Shown: in pieces, positions 41,857-50,459 of the stretch
Layout: each line of letters starts with the position of its first letter
Numbering within the stretch: the first letter of the stretch is position 1
NCBI GenBank assembly: GCA_913061415.1
Contig: CAJXUD010000019.1
Span: forward strand, 1 to 53,531
Direction: 5' to 3'
Source: an uncultured Oleispira sp.
GTDB lineage: Bacteria > Pseudomonadota > Gammaproteobacteria > Pseudomonadales > Oceanobacteraceae
Length of the DNA stretch: 53,531 nucleotides
The notes under the pieces: model-generated
The model's database searches: none
What the model was told of the DNA's origin: nothing
What the model saw: the letters and a program-made list of their open reading frames with translations, nothing else
Position numbers and translations under genes: made by a program

Positions 41857-42804
41857 ATGGCGCAGACTAAGCGTTTTTTAGTATACGTCGCATCAAACCA
41901 TATAGGTTTAGAAGCTGAGCGATATGAAGTAACACGCCAACTAGTCAGGATGGGGATTCTTTGTTGTGGTTTTCCTTGTCGTGAAGATACTTCTCCTTAT
42001 GACTGGAATCTAGCCCGTACTCAAATTGAAGACGCAGATTTATTCATTATGATTTTAGGTGATGAATACGGTCCTATGGCACCAACGGGCATCAGTTATT
42101 TGCACCGTGAGCTGGTTCATGCGCAGTCATTATCTAAACCTGTTCTATCTTTCGTTAAAAACGCATTGCCGACTCAACAAGAAACTGAAGACCAGAGACG
42201 ACTTGCCGGTTTTCATGGTGTTGTTTCAAAAAGCACTTTCAGACTTTGGCATTTAAGAGAAGAACTTATCTCTCATGTGAAGACGGCGGTTGTAAACGCG
42301 CTTAGCAATAAATCTGGTGGCTGGTTAAAACTAGACCAGCACGCAAGTGTAAGGTTGCCCGATGAGCCTAAGGTTGTCGCTAAAGTTGATAGTAAACAGT
42401 GGATGTTAAAAACACGCCAGCTAATGAAAATTGGATTTGCGGCGAATGTTTATGAAGCGGGGAATAATACCTTAGAAGAGGTTGACATTACCTTGCGGTG
42501 GGATGCGATATTTGGCGCTGTTGGTGAGGCTTTAAAGACCCCTAGTAGTGAAGCAAAGTTAAGAAGTATTCTTGAAAAGTTTGTCGAACCGGAAGTTAAG
42601 CGTAAATTATTACTGCTGCATACGTCTTCTCATGCGGTAGATGATGTAAGGATTAATCGCCAACAGCTTCAAGAGCTGCTTGATCAGTGGTCAGACCACA
42701 ACTTGGTAGATAGTCATAATCATGGTGCGCGTAAAACTTGGGTATTAACCAAGGAAGGCGAACGCCGCGTTGCTGTAATGAGTTTGGCTAAGCAGGTCAT
42801 CTAA
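41857..42804 (+). CDS. DUF4062 domain protein
   Basis: Soluble protein of 315 aa. Residues about 5-125 match DUF4062: FLVYVASNHIGLEAERYEV, MGILCCGFPCRED, IEDADLFIMILGDEYGP, GISYLHRELVHAQSLSKPVL. The C-terminal half (about 190-315) is helical, contains a winged-helix-like WVLTKEGERRVAVMSLAKQ block, and is not recognised. DUF4062 domains occur as sensor or recruitment modules in several conflict-type proteins (family knowledge). The position between a transporter and an ArsR regulator gives no functional hint. Confidence 0.82.
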   Translation: MAQTKRFLVYVASNHIGLEAERYEVTRQLVRMGILCCGFPCREDTSPYDWNLARTQIEDADLFIMILGDEYGPMAPTGISYLHRELVHAQSLSKPVLSFVKNALPTQQETEDQRRLAGFHGVVSKSTFRLWHLREELISHVKTAVVNALSNKSGGWLKLDQHASVRLPDEPKVVAKVDSKQWMLKTRQLMKIGFAANVYEAGNNTLEEVDITLRWDAIFGAVGEALKTPSSEAKLRSILEKFVEPEVKRKLLLLHTSSHAVDDVRINRQQLQELLDQWSDHNLVDSHNHGARKTWVLTKEGERRVAVMSLAKQVI

Positions 42805-42825
42805 TTGTAATCGTGTTCTTTCTTA

Positions 42826-42876
42826 AGCTCTTAATAACTATATGCATTCCTAAGAGAATAATAGAAGTTAAGAGCT
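42826..42876. terminator. Inverted repeat between the convergent DUF4062 and ArsR genes
   Basis: AGCTCTTAA (42826-42834) pairs with TTAAGAGCT (42868-42876), a 9-bp stem with a long loop. It may terminate both converging transcripts. Confidence 0.45.
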
Positions 42877-42933
42877 GGATGCTTATTTGATCTGTGGTGT
42901 GTATGAGCTGTGAGCAAAGAGCTTAGGAAGAGC

Positions 42934-43254
42934 TTAAGAAAGGATGTTTTGCTTTTCTTCAAATTCTTCGCGCATACTATTACACACCGTATCGCATAGG
43001 CTAAAGATGTAGGGGGCTGCGATACTGAAAAACGCCATATTCCCTTCTTGTCTACGCTTAACCATTTGCTGGTTGCGAAGACTGGCCAAATGTTTCGATA
43101 TATTTGGCTGCGATGCGCCTGTTCGCTCAACAAGACTGCCAACGCTCAATTCACCTTCTTGCAGTTCATGCAGAATACGTAAACGCATCGGGTCTGCAAG
43201 CAAGCGGAATCGCTGGGCAACTAATTCAAGCATTTCCTCAGTCATTGTTGTCAT
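42934..43254 (-). CDS. ArsR/SmtB family transcriptional regulator
   Basis: DNA-binding repressor of 106 aa. The winged helix is clear: FRLLADPMRLRILHELQEGE, LSVGSLVERTGASQPNISKHLASLRNQQMV (recognition helix) and the wing VKRRQEGNMAFFSI. The two Cys in FSLCDTVCN near residues 85-91 might sense a metal or thiol, but the classical CxC metal site in the recognition helix is missing. No effector or resistance gene is adjacent, so the target is unknown. Confidence 0.88.
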   Translation of the reverse strand: MTTMTEEMLELVAQRFRLLADPMRLRILHELQEGELSVGSLVERTGASQPNISKHLASLRNQQMVKRRQEGNMAFFSIAAPYIFSLCDTVCNSMREEFEEKQNILS

Positions 43255-43410
43255 AATAATCTCAAGTATTTTTCCTTATTCTAAAGCATATTGAATAAAA
43301 TCTATATGTCTCAGAGGAGATTAAGAGTCAATAAGCTTTAAAGGCGCATTAATCGATAATAACGCGGGCTTTATCTTGGTTTGATACTGGGTTCGTTAAG
43401 GACAATCCGG

Positions 43411-43416
43411 TATACT
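43411..43416 (+). promoter_or_regulatory. Possible -10 element upstream of apbE
   Basis: TATACT lies 37 bp before the chosen apbE start. No good -35 hexamer at standard spacing. Confidence 0.35.
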
Positions 43417-43452
43417 GTTAGTCATCATTTTATTTATTCTAAAGTAGTCTCT

Positions 43453-44529
43453 ATGAGCACTCCCTCTACGATTCAGCGCAAACTAAGAAGTACTTTTTTT
43501 ATTGTTAGTCTACTTACCTCGCTTTTTTTCATTACCGCTTGCAGTGATGCTGGCGATCAGAAAATAAGCAAGATCTCGGGCCCTACTATGGGTACTCAGT
43601 ATCACATAAGCTGGGTTTCTGATAAGCAAAGCCGTCACGATATCGCCTTAGAGGCAAAAGAGATTCAGGAGCAGGTTGATCAGTTATTAATGGCATTCAA
43701 TCGCAGTATGTCTACCTATGACCCTAAGTCTGAATTATCGTTGATTAACCATCATTTTAAACCGAGTTGGCAAGACATTAGCGAAGATCTTTATCTTGTA
43801 CTCCAAATGTCTTTAGAGCTAAACGCACAGTCGGACAGAGCATTTGATGTGACAGTAGGGCCCTTGGTAAACCTTTGGGGGTTTGGTCCTGATAAGCGTC
43901 AATTTCAAGCACCGAGTCAGCAGGACATTGCTGCATTGCTCGATCAGGTCGGCTCAGAGGCAATAGAATTACGAAGCTTAGGCGAAGGCTTATTTCAGTT
44001 GAGATTGAAACAGGCTCGTTATATCGATTTATCTGCAATTGCTAAAGGCTATGCTGTAGATGTATTGGGCGACTTTCTGCAGCAGCAGGGTATAAATCGA
44101 TATTTGGTAGAGGTTGGAGGGGAAATAATTGCTAATGGCGTTAAGCCTCAGCAACAGCCTTGGCGTATTGCTATCGAAGCGCCTAATGACGATGGCCGTA
44201 GTGTGCAAATAATTATACCGTTATCAAATATGGGGATTGCGACATCGGGTGATTACCGTAATTTCTTTGAGCAGGAAGGGCGTCGGTTTTCTCATACCAT
44301 TGATGGGCGTACAGGGAAGCCCGTTGAGCATAGCTTGGCTTCTGTATCAGTCTTGCATAAATCGGTTGCGATGGCTGATGCCTGGGCAACCGCTTTGACT
44401 GTTTTGGGTGCTGAGCAAGGTTTGGCACTGGCAGAGAAATATAATTTAGCGGCCTATTTTATTGTGCGTACCGATATGGGGTATCAGCAGGTAAGTAGCA
44501 GCCAATTCGAACAATTAAGGCTAAACTAA
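43453..44529 (+). CDS. apbE: FAD:protein FMN transferase (lipoprotein)
   Basis: Periplasm-facing lipoprotein of 358 aa. The signal peptide ends in the lipobox ITAC; the domain begins ISGPTMGTQYHISW and includes YVDLSAIAKGYAVD-like YIDLSAIAKGYAVD, VEVGGEI and TSGDYRNFF, all ApbE hallmarks. ApbE attaches FMN covalently to NqrB and NqrC of the sodium-pumping NADH dehydrogenase. I chose ATG 43453; an upstream in-frame TTG would extend the protein into unrelated sequence. It is immediately followed by nqrM, but nqrABCDEF is not in the window. Confidence 0.92.
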   Translation: MSTPSTIQRKLRSTFFIVSLLTSLFFITACSDAGDQKISKISGPTMGTQYHISWVSDKQSRHDIALEAKEIQEQVDQLLMAFNRSMSTYDPKSELSLINHHFKPSWQDISEDLYLVLQMSLELNAQSDRAFDVTVGPLVNLWGFGPDKRQFQAPSQQDIAALLDQVGSEAIELRSLGEGLFQLRLKQARYIDLSAIAKGYAVDVLGDFLQQQGINRYLVEVGGEIIANGVKPQQQPWRIAIEAPNDDGRSVQIIIPLSNMGIATSGDYRNFFEQEGRRFSHTIDGRTGKPVEHSLASVSVLHKSVAMADAWATALTVLGAEQGLALAEKYNLAAYFIVRTDMGYQQVSSSQFEQLRLN

Positions 44530-44556
44530 CTTAGTATTAGAGAAAGAGAGGTTTGT

Positions 44557-44796
44557 ATGACAACATTATTAATCGTTTTTAGTGTGATGGTGCTTTTCAT
44601 TATCTTTATGTCCGTAGGTTTATTGTTAGGCGGAAAGCCAATCAGTGGATCCTGTGGCGGCATGTCTGCCGTGGGCATGAAAGGCGCTTGCGATGTGTGT
44701 GGTGGTGATACTGCAAAGTGTGAGTCGAGTAAAGATCCTGTACGCCAAGAGGCAGAAGATTTGTTTTACGACGCGTCTAAAAAATCTGACCAGTAA
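44557..44796 (+). CDS. nqrM: NqrM, maturation factor of the Na+-translocating NADH dehydrogenase
   Basis: Small membrane protein of 79 aa (DUF539). An N-terminal helix (about residues 3-28) is followed by the cysteine-rich GSCGGMSAVGMKGACDVCGG segment and another Cys in AKCESS. NqrM delivers iron for the membrane-embedded Cys4[Fe] centre of NqrD/NqrE. AGAGAGG precedes the ATG. It forms an apbE-nqrM pair with a 27-bp gap. Confidence 0.93.
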   Translation: MTTLLIVFSVMVLFIIFMSVGLLLGGKPISGSCGGMSAVGMKGACDVCGGDTAKCESSKDPVRQEAEDLFYDASKKSDQ

Positions 44797-44822
44797 TTTA
44801 AATTGATTTACTTAGGCATCTT

Positions 44823-44840
44823 ACAGCCTGTTTCGGCTGT
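44823..44840 (+). terminator. Small hairpin after nqrM
   Basis: ACAGCC pairs with GGCTGT over a 6-nt loop, followed by TTTGAGGG. Probable weak end of the apbE-nqrM transcript. Confidence 0.5.
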
Positions 44841-45047
44841 TTGAGGGCATTAAGTGACTAGGATCATTCTGTGCTTGTTTTATGATGATCTATACTCGAT
44901 AGTTATAAGTAATACAGTGTTCGCATTAAATTCAGTGCTTCAAGTAAGTATTTGCAAAAGTATTTTAAAAGCACTTAGTGAGTCAGTTAGTTAATAAAGT
45001 AATCAAAATCACAAGAGTGATTGCAGCCATAAGGGCGGAATTATAGG

Positions 45048-46442
45048 ATGGCAGATTTCCATTACGATGTAGTAATTATTGGTACTGGTCCCGCGGGAGA
45101 AGGCGCAGCAATGAATGCTGCCAAGAAAGGGAAGAAGGTTGCGGTTATTGAAAATCGCAATATGGTAGGGGGCAACTGCACGCACCTAGGTACAATTCCA
45201 TCTAAAGCTTTGCGCCACTCGGTTAAGCAGATTATTCAGTTTAATACCAATCCTATGTTTCGTGACATTGGCGAACCACGTTGGTTTTCATTTCCGCAGG
45301 TTTTGCGTAATGCCGAGCAAGTGATTGCTAAGCAGGTAAAGGTTCGAACCGAGTTTTACGGACGTAATCGCGTTAGTCTTTATTCTGGCCATGCTAAGTT
45401 CGTTGATCCTAATACGCTAGACGTTATTAGCAGTACTTCAACAAATCATGTGCGTTTGCATGCTGATCAGGTTGTTATTGCGACGGGCTCTAGTCCTTGG
45501 CGTCCCGATAATATCGATTTTGATCATAGTCGTATTTATGATTCCGATAGTATTCTGACTCTTGAGCATACTCCGCGTACGATGATTATTTATGGTGCCG
45601 GTGTTATTGGTTGTGAGTACGCTTCAATTTTCTCTGGATTAGGTGTAAAGGTTGACCTGATACATCCTGGGGATCGCTTGTTGAATTTCTTAGATGATGA
45701 AATATCCGATGCGTTAAGTTATCACTTACGTGATAAGGGTGCGTTAATACGTCATAACGAAGATTTTGATTCGGTTGATGTGAACGATAAGTACGTTACT
45801 TTAAAAATGAAGTCTGGCAAGAAGGTTAAAGCGGATGCATTTTTATGGGCGGCTGGGCGCTCGGGTAATACCAAGGGTCTAGGTCTTGAAAATACGGGAC
45901 TTGAAGCAAACTCCCGTGGTCAGTTAGATGTCGATCAAAGTTATCGTACCGCGGTTGATCATATTTACGCGATTGGTGATGTGATTGGCTGGCCAGCATT
46001 GGCATCGGCTGCTTACGATCAGGGTCGTGCTGCTGCAGCTGATATTACCGATATGGAAGATTTCCGATTTGTCAGCGAGGTTCCTACTGGTATTTATACT
46101 ATTCCTGAAATTAGCTCGGTTGGTAAAAACGAACGCGAGCTTACCGAGGCGAAAGTGCCGTATGAAGTTGGGCAGGCATTTTTTAAGAACATTGCCCGCG
46201 CTCAGATTACTCACGAAGGGGTGGGGATGCTTAAAATACTCTTCCATCGTGATACGTTAGAGTTGTTAGGTGTTCATTGCTTTGGTGACCAAGCGGCTGA
46301 GATTGTGCATATTGGTCAAGCGATTATGAGCCAGGAAGGAAAGGGGAATACGTTAAAGTATTTTGTGAATACGACCTTTAACTATCCTACTATGGCTGAG
46401 GCTTATCGTATTGCTGCTTTGAATGGCTTGAATAAGCTTTAG
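45048..46442 (+). CDS. sthA: Soluble pyridine nucleotide transhydrogenase
   Basis: Cytoplasmic flavoprotein of 464 aa that balances NADH and [20 protein letters not shown] is the FAD-binding motif; [17 protein letters not shown] holds one Cys, with Thr in place of the second redox Cys of related disulfide reductases, as in E. coli SthA (UdhA). The NAD-binding [15 protein letters not shown] lies near residue 185 and the dimer domain is at the C-terminus. A 250-bp gap precedes it. It commonly adjoins nqr-associated genes in marine gammaproteobacteria. Confidence 0.95.
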   Translation: MADFHYDVVIIGTGPAGEGAAMNAAKKGKKVAVIENRNMVGGNCTHLGTIPSKALRHSVKQIIQFNTNPMFRDIGEPRWFSFPQVLRNAEQVIAKQVKVRTEFYGRNRVSLYSGHAKFVDPNTLDVISSTSTNHVRLHADQVVIATGSSPWRPDNIDFDHSRIYDSDSILTLEHTPRTMIIYGAGVIGCEYASIFSGLGVKVDLIHPGDRLLNFLDDEISDALSYHLRDKGALIRHNEDFDSVDVNDKYVTLKMKSGKKVKADAFLWAAGRSGNTKGLGLENTGLEANSRGQLDVDQSYRTAVDHIYAIGDVIGWPALASAAYDQGRAAAADITDMEDFRFVSEVPTGIYTIPEISSVGKNERELTEAKVPYEVGQAFFKNIARAQITHEGVGMLKILFHRDTLELLGVHCFGDQAAEIVHIGQAIMSQEGKGNTLKYFVNTTFNYPTMAEAYRIAALNGLNKL

Positions 46443-46453
46443 TTTTTGCTGGC

Positions 46454-46485
46454 TTTTGGGGTGGTGCTTAAACAGCCCCCCCAAA
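46454..46485. terminator. GC-rich hairpin between sthA and the tus-like gene
   Basis: TTTGGGGTGGTGC pairs imperfectly with GCCCCCCCAAA around TTAAACA. It lies between the two convergent stops; T-tracts are short, so its termination strength is uncertain. Confidence 0.55.
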
Positions 46486-46491
46486 CAAAAA

Positions 46492-47430
46492 TCAAATATA
46501 CCGATGCACTCGCAAACTCGGTAAAAATACCTCTTCGCAGATCTTAAAGTCATTTCGTGCAATTCGTGTTCTTGCTGCAGGCGGCTGTTCTTCTATCTGG
46601 TTGTATTTCGGCATGAATGGGCTTCCTTCTTGAGGGACTAATAATGGAAGGGATACGTTCATTGCTTTACGTACGGTCTCCACATGGCCTTTTTCATTCA
46701 TGAGTTTAAAAACCAGATTGGCTCTAACGACAGGTACTTGGGTTTGTATTTGAGCTAGAGTTTCGTGTTCTGGCAAGGTGTTCAGTTTTTGAAGCTGTTG
46801 TTGTATGTGAACTTTTTCTTCACCCATGGCTAATAACTTTACTTCGGCTTGGGCGATGGTGAGCTTTTTGATGCTGCGGCCGTTGCTATACCAAGTGAAA
46901 CCGATTTTCTCAGGGCGGTGTGCCAGTATTGGGATGTGGCGATACAGTTGCTTTAAGTGTATACGGCCAAGGCCTGTGTAATAAAGCTGTTTGCGTAATG
47001 ATTGGTGGCGGGTATTAAGCTGTGCCTTTTGACTGAGCCAAAGATCTTTGTCTGTTTTTTGTACCTGTTGAACCAATGACTTAAAGACATCCTTGGCTTG
47101 GTTTGCTTCTTGTGCAAGCTGAATGACTTCGTCACTGGCCATAACTAGACCGTGACAGCTGCGGGTCTCTCGTCCATCTTGCTGGTCGCGATACCAAATG
47201 TCTTGATAATAGCTGCGGGCTTTTTGCAGGGGTTCTAAGGTTTGTTCGTCTTCTGCTAGTGCGACCCAGCATGCAGGCTGCTCGTTGTTTAGTAGGTCGC
47301 AGAATTTGGCAATACAAAGCGCAAGGTTATCAAAGGCGGTCACTAAGTCAGTACTTTGAATGGTGTTCAGAGTACCGACTTGGTCATCAGTATTTTTCTT
47401 TGCGGTGGCAGACGTCGTTAAGTTAGTCAT
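46492..47430 (-). CDS. tus: Tus-like DNA replication terminus site-binding protein
   Basis: Basic DNA-binding protein of 312 aa that I assign to the Tus (Ter-binding) family. From about residue 150 the order of blocks follows E. coli Tus: GRIHLKQLYRHIPILAHRPE, IGFTWYSNGRSIKKLTIAQA, VPVVRANLVFKLMNEKGHVE, and the C-terminal EVFLPSLRVHRYI, similar to the LRLIIPRLHLYV end of E. coli Tus. Tus bound to Ter halts replication forks from one side. The ATG overlaps the stop of the TerB-like gene (ATGA), and the pair may share the talB transcript. No Ter-like sequence was found by eye. The assignment is by recalled alignment and should be tested. Confidence 0.75.
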   Translation of the reverse strand: MTNLTTSATAKKNTDDQVGTLNTIQSTDLVTAFDNLALCIAKFCDLLNNEQPACWVALAEDEQTLEPLQKARSYYQDIWYRDQQDGRETRSCHGLVMASDEVIQLAQEANQAKDVFKSLVQQVQKTDKDLWLSQKAQLNTRHQSLRKQLYYTGLGRIHLKQLYRHIPILAHRPEKIGFTWYSNGRSIKKLTIAQAEVKLLAMGEEKVHIQQQLQKLNTLPEHETLAQIQTQVPVVRANLVFKLMNEKGHVETVRKAMNVSLPLLVPQEGSPFMPKYNQIEEQPPAARTRIARNDFKICEEVFLPSLRVHRYI

Positions 47431-47867
47431 TCACTCGCCGCTTTTATGCGATTTTTGGTTTGCATAAAGTCACTATGAGAAACATACAGCAAATCGGCTA
47501 TGCGCCTAACCATGTGTTCTTCGTATTTATCCAGTTGCTTATCGCTATACGCGACTTTCCAAAGTGACTCAATAAGGGTCACTTTTTCTTCGTACTGGTA
47601 GTTTTTATTGATCACTTCAGTAAATTGAAAAAGATCGGTCGCTGTACGAACCTGCTGCTTAGCGGTGACCAAGAGTTCATTGGCCACCTCGGCGGTTATG
47701 AATAACGTCTCAAAAAGAATGCTTTTGATGCTTTCAAATTCTTCTGGTGATAATTCATGATCAGCATTCATTATCTCAACCAGAAGCGCTGCTGCCGCTA
47801 ATTCAGGTTTGTGGCCTTCGGTTTTTGCTTCTTCTTGTTGGAAGAATGCCAATATTTTATCAATCAT
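47427..47867 (-). CDS. TerB-like (tellurite resistance TerB fold) protein
   Basis: Soluble acidic helical protein of 146 aa. AAAALLVEIMNADHELSPEE, FQFTEVINKNYQYEEKVTLI and LWKVAYSDKQLDKYEEHMVRRIADLL match the TerB/DjlA N-terminal fold with its conserved acidic residues. I prefer the second ATG (47867), with AAGG 7 bp upstream, over the ATG at 47873. TerB-like proteins often link membrane-associated complexes; the exact role is unknown. Its stop overlaps the start of the tus-like gene, and it is followed in that direction by no other gene until the hairpin. Confidence 0.85.
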   Translation of the reverse strand: MIDKILAFFQQEEAKTEGHKPELAAAALLVEIMNADHELSPEEFESIKSILFETLFITAEVANELLVTAKQQVRTATDLFQFTEVINKNYQYEEKVTLIESLWKVAYSDKQLDKYEEHMVRRIADLLYVSHSDFMQTKNRIKAASE

Positions 47868-47922
47868 TTGCATACCTTGTGACGATTGTTTTGTGACTAA
47901 ATAACGCAGTGCAACTAGGTGA

Positions 47923-48909
47923 TTAGCTGCGCTGAGAGATCTTTTCGCTAAGCAGGGTTTCTAACGTAACCTGATCCGCTGCAAAGCGACGAATGCCATC
48001 GGCTAGCTTATCATGCGCCATTGGGTCGTTACTCATCTGCCAGCGGAACTGCGCTTCGGTTAAAGGTGCTGGAGCTTCTTGTGTTTGCGTCGTGGGAAAC
48101 AACTTTTGCTTAAGCGGCGTTGTATCGGCCTCTAATTGAGCAAGCAATTCTGGGCTAATGGTTAAACGATCGCAGCCTGCTAATTCCTCAATCTCACCGG
48201 TATTACGGAAGCTTGCCCCCATCACAATCGTTTTAAAATTGTGTGTTTTGTAGAAATTGTAGATGTCGGTCACTGAAATGACGCCAGGATCTTCGTTGGC
48301 TTCATATTCTGCTTGACCACTATGAGCTTTGTACCAGTCTAGGATTCGTCCCACAAAAGGCGATATAAGGGTAGTACCAGCTTCTGCACAAGCTTGTGCT
48401 TGGGCGAAATGGAAGAGTAGAGTCAAATTACAGTGAATTCCTTCACTTTCTAGAATCTTAGCGGCCTGAATACCTTCCCAGGTTGAAGCGATTTTAATTA
48501 AAATGCGATCAGTATCGATGCCGGCATCTTGATATAAGCGGATAAGTTTACGAGCTTTTGCTACCGTTGCTTGGGTATCAAATGACAGGCGGGCATCTAC
48601 TTCTGTTGAGATAACGCCAGGAATGCTGGTTAAAATTTCACAGCCAATATTAACCGCCAGTTTATCGCCGACATTCTCAAGGGTAGTCTGGCTGTTTTTG
48701 TCACTGCCTTTTATTTGTAATGCCCAGTCGACCGAATTGTCTATAAGGTGTTGGTAGTTAGGTAATTGAGCGGCTTTCAAAATTAATGATGGATTAGTCG
48801 TCGCATCAACAGGTTTAAACTGCTTGATGGCTTCAATGTCGCCTGTATCGGCAACAACTGTGGTCATTGCTTTAAGTGCTTCTAATTTGTTATTCGCTTG
48901 AGCTGACAT
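47923..48909 (-). CDS. talB: Transaldolase
   Basis: Pentose-phosphate-pathway enzyme of 328 aa that transfers a dihydroxyacetone unit. [17 protein letters not shown] is the N-terminal signature and [15 protein letters not shown] contains the Schiff-base lysine; the [13 protein letters not shown] block supports TalB-type family membership. AAGGA lies 6 bp before ATG 48909, favoured over the ATG at 48915. The TerB-like gene begins 56 bp downstream. Confidence 0.95.
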   Translation of the reverse strand: MSAQANNKLEALKAMTTVVADTGDIEAIKQFKPVDATTNPSLILKAAQLPNYQHLIDNSVDWALQIKGSDKNSQTTLENVGDKLAVNIGCEILTSIPGVISTEVDARLSFDTQATVAKARKLIRLYQDAGIDTDRILIKIASTWEGIQAAKILESEGIHCNLTLLFHFAQAQACAEAGTTLISPFVGRILDWYKAHSGQAEYEANEDPGVISVTDIYNFYKTHNFKTIVMGASFRNTGEIEELAGCDRLTISPELLAQLEADTTPLKQKLFPTTQTQEAPAPLTEAQFRWQMSNDPMAHDKLADGIRRFAADQVTLETLLSEKISQRS

Positions 48910-49234
48910 GGTCATTCCTTAGAGTGTATCGGTGGCTATTATTTAAATTATACCGTTAACTAATAATGTCAGCTTCTACCTATTAGACATTAGAGTCAAT
49001 AGGGCAGTAGACGTTTAATTAATAAAGTACCAAGGAGGAAAAAGAGAGATTTGAAACGATTGAGAATAATAAAATAGATAAAAGAATTAATCGGCCTGAA
49101 GGTTCTAGTTGATACAACATGATAGTTTGTTAGCTGTAACGCTAAAAAGTGGCGCAGCCATCCTCCGTGAAGCGAAGCGCCTCCGTGCGCTCCGTGGTAA
49201 AGATTTGCTTTGGGACATTATTATTGCGCAAGCC
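48910..49234. other. Non-coding gap between dusA and talB with CTCCGTG repeats
   Basis: About 325 bp without a gene. At 49160-49198 the heptamer CTCCGTG occurs three times (CCTCCGTG, CCTCCGTG, CTCCGTGG), interleaved with GAAGCGAAGCGC. The minus strand reads ACCACGGAG..CACGGAG, a type of short intergenic repeat I recall from many bacterial genomes. No terminator or promoter is clear. Confidence 0.5.
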
Positions 49235-50338
49235 TTAAGCCTGGCTAGCATCAAATGCAGCACGACGCGCCAGTGCTTCTAAGCGATTGGCCTCATTCTC
49301 AGCCTCAGTAGGAACTTTGCTTAACGCCGTGCGCAATACTTCAATTCCCGATCCAGGCTTATGTGCATTTTCACTGATATAGCGACGGAACTGACGAGCC
49401 CCGGGCTGACCATGAAAGATCCCCAGTATATGGCGAGTAATGTGCGATAAATAGATATCTTTGGACAGCTGCTCTTCAATATACGGCATGAAATCTTCAA
49501 CGACTTTATGGCGAGAGGGAATCGCTCTGTCATGACCAAAAAATGCATTATCAACCTCTGCCATGATGTAAGGGTTGTGATAAGCCTCTCGGCCAATCAT
49601 TACGCCATCAACATGCTCGAGCTGTTGCTTCATTTGATCAAACTGATTCAAGCCGCCATTGATTAAGATTTCTAGATTAGGGAAATCTTGCTTAAGCTGA
49701 TAAACCCAGTCGTATTTTAGTGGCGGAACATCACGGTTTTCTTTCGGTGATAGGCCTTGCAGGATGGCTTTGCGTGCATGAACAATAAATGTCTTGCAGC
49801 CTGTTTTCGCTATCGTTTCAATAAAGTTGACCAGTTCAGGGTAAGAGTCCTGGTCATCGATCCCGATGCGGTGCTTTACTGTGACATCAATATCAACCGC
49901 ATCTTGCATCGCTTTAATGCCGTCAGCAACGAGCTGTGGATGACCCATTAAACAAGCGCCAATCATATTGTTTTGTACGCGATCACTTGGGCAGCCGACA
50001 TTGAGATTAACTTCGTCGTAGCCCCATTCTTGTGCGTATTTTGCGCATTCAGCAAGTTCTTTGGTATTGCTACCGCCCAGTTGTAGTGCGATTGGGTGTT
50101 CTTCTTGCCCATAGCCTAAGAAGCGCTCGCGGTTATTGCCATGGATGATGGCTCCGGTAGTCACCATCTCGGTATATAGCACAGCATCGCGAGTCAGGTG
50201 GCGCCAGAATTGACGGCAATGACTATCAGACCATTCCATCATCGGTGCAGTGGTGAATCTACGATTCACGCTATTGCTGGCTTTGCTAGAATCGGCGGGG
50301 GCTGTAGCTGTTTTTGTGTTGTCGTTTGCTTGCGTCAT
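49235..50338 (-). CDS. dusA: tRNA-dihydrouridine(20/20a) synthase
   Basis: Flavin-dependent enzyme of 367 aa that reduces uridine-20/20a in tRNA. After a variable 25-residue N-terminus rich in Ala/Thr/Ser, the core has FTTAPMMEWSDSHCRQFWR, the active-site Cys116 in NLNVGCPSDRVQ, IDVTVKHRIGIDD and INGGLN. It ends near RRAAFDASQ. An integrase gene is transcribed divergently from directly upstream, and dusA is a documented integration target for mobile elements, so this marks an island boundary. Confidence 0.95.
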   Translation of the reverse strand: MTQANDNTKTATAPADSSKASNSVNRRFTTAPMMEWSDSHCRQFWRHLTRDAVLYTEMVTTGAIIHGNNRERFLGYGQEEHPIALQLGGSNTKELAECAKYAQEWGYDEVNLNVGCPSDRVQNNMIGACLMGHPQLVADGIKAMQDAVDIDVTVKHRIGIDDQDSYPELVNFIETIAKTGCKTFIVHARKAILQGLSPKENRDVPPLKYDWVYQLKQDFPNLEILINGGLNQFDQMKQQLEHVDGVMIGREAYHNPYIMAEVDNAFFGHDRAIPSRHKVVEDFMPYIEEQLSKDIYLSHITRHILGIFHGQPGARQFRRYISENAHKPGSGIEVLRTALSKVPTEAENEANRLEALARRAAFDASQA

Positions 50339-50372
50339 TATGTGCTTTATGTGGTATGTTGTGTATATAGGT

Positions 50373-50431
50373 GTGACAAAAGTGCGCTAAGTTTTTGGTA
50401 AATATCCTTGTCACCCCGCAATTTGTCACCC
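50373..50431. other. Repeated GTGACAA/TTGTCAC motifs in the dusA-integrase gap
   Basis: GTGACAA at 50373-50379 is the reverse complement of TTGTCAC, which occurs at 50408-50414 and 50423-50429 (each within TTGTCACCC, 15 bp apart). Three copies within 60 bp between dusA and the integrase resemble arm-type recombinase or excisionase binding sites, and this gap is the expected attachment region. Confidence 0.5.
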
Positions 50432-50459
50432 TGTTCAAAATTATGGCATGGAGTATAAC

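Noticed and set aside
42831-43142. 103-aa minus-strand frame overlapping the ArsR gene
   Set aside because: It uses another frame of the well-supported ArsR regulator and runs through the intergenic hairpin.
49124-49146. TTGTTAGCTGTAACGCTAAA considered as a Ter site for the Tus-like protein
   Set aside because: It has only scattered matches to the E. coli Ter core (GTTGTAACTAAA) with an internal insertion, so it is not supported.
50339-50459. A tRNA gene as integration target beside the integrase
   Set aside because: No cloverleaf-forming sequence is present; the neighbouring dusA is the more likely target.
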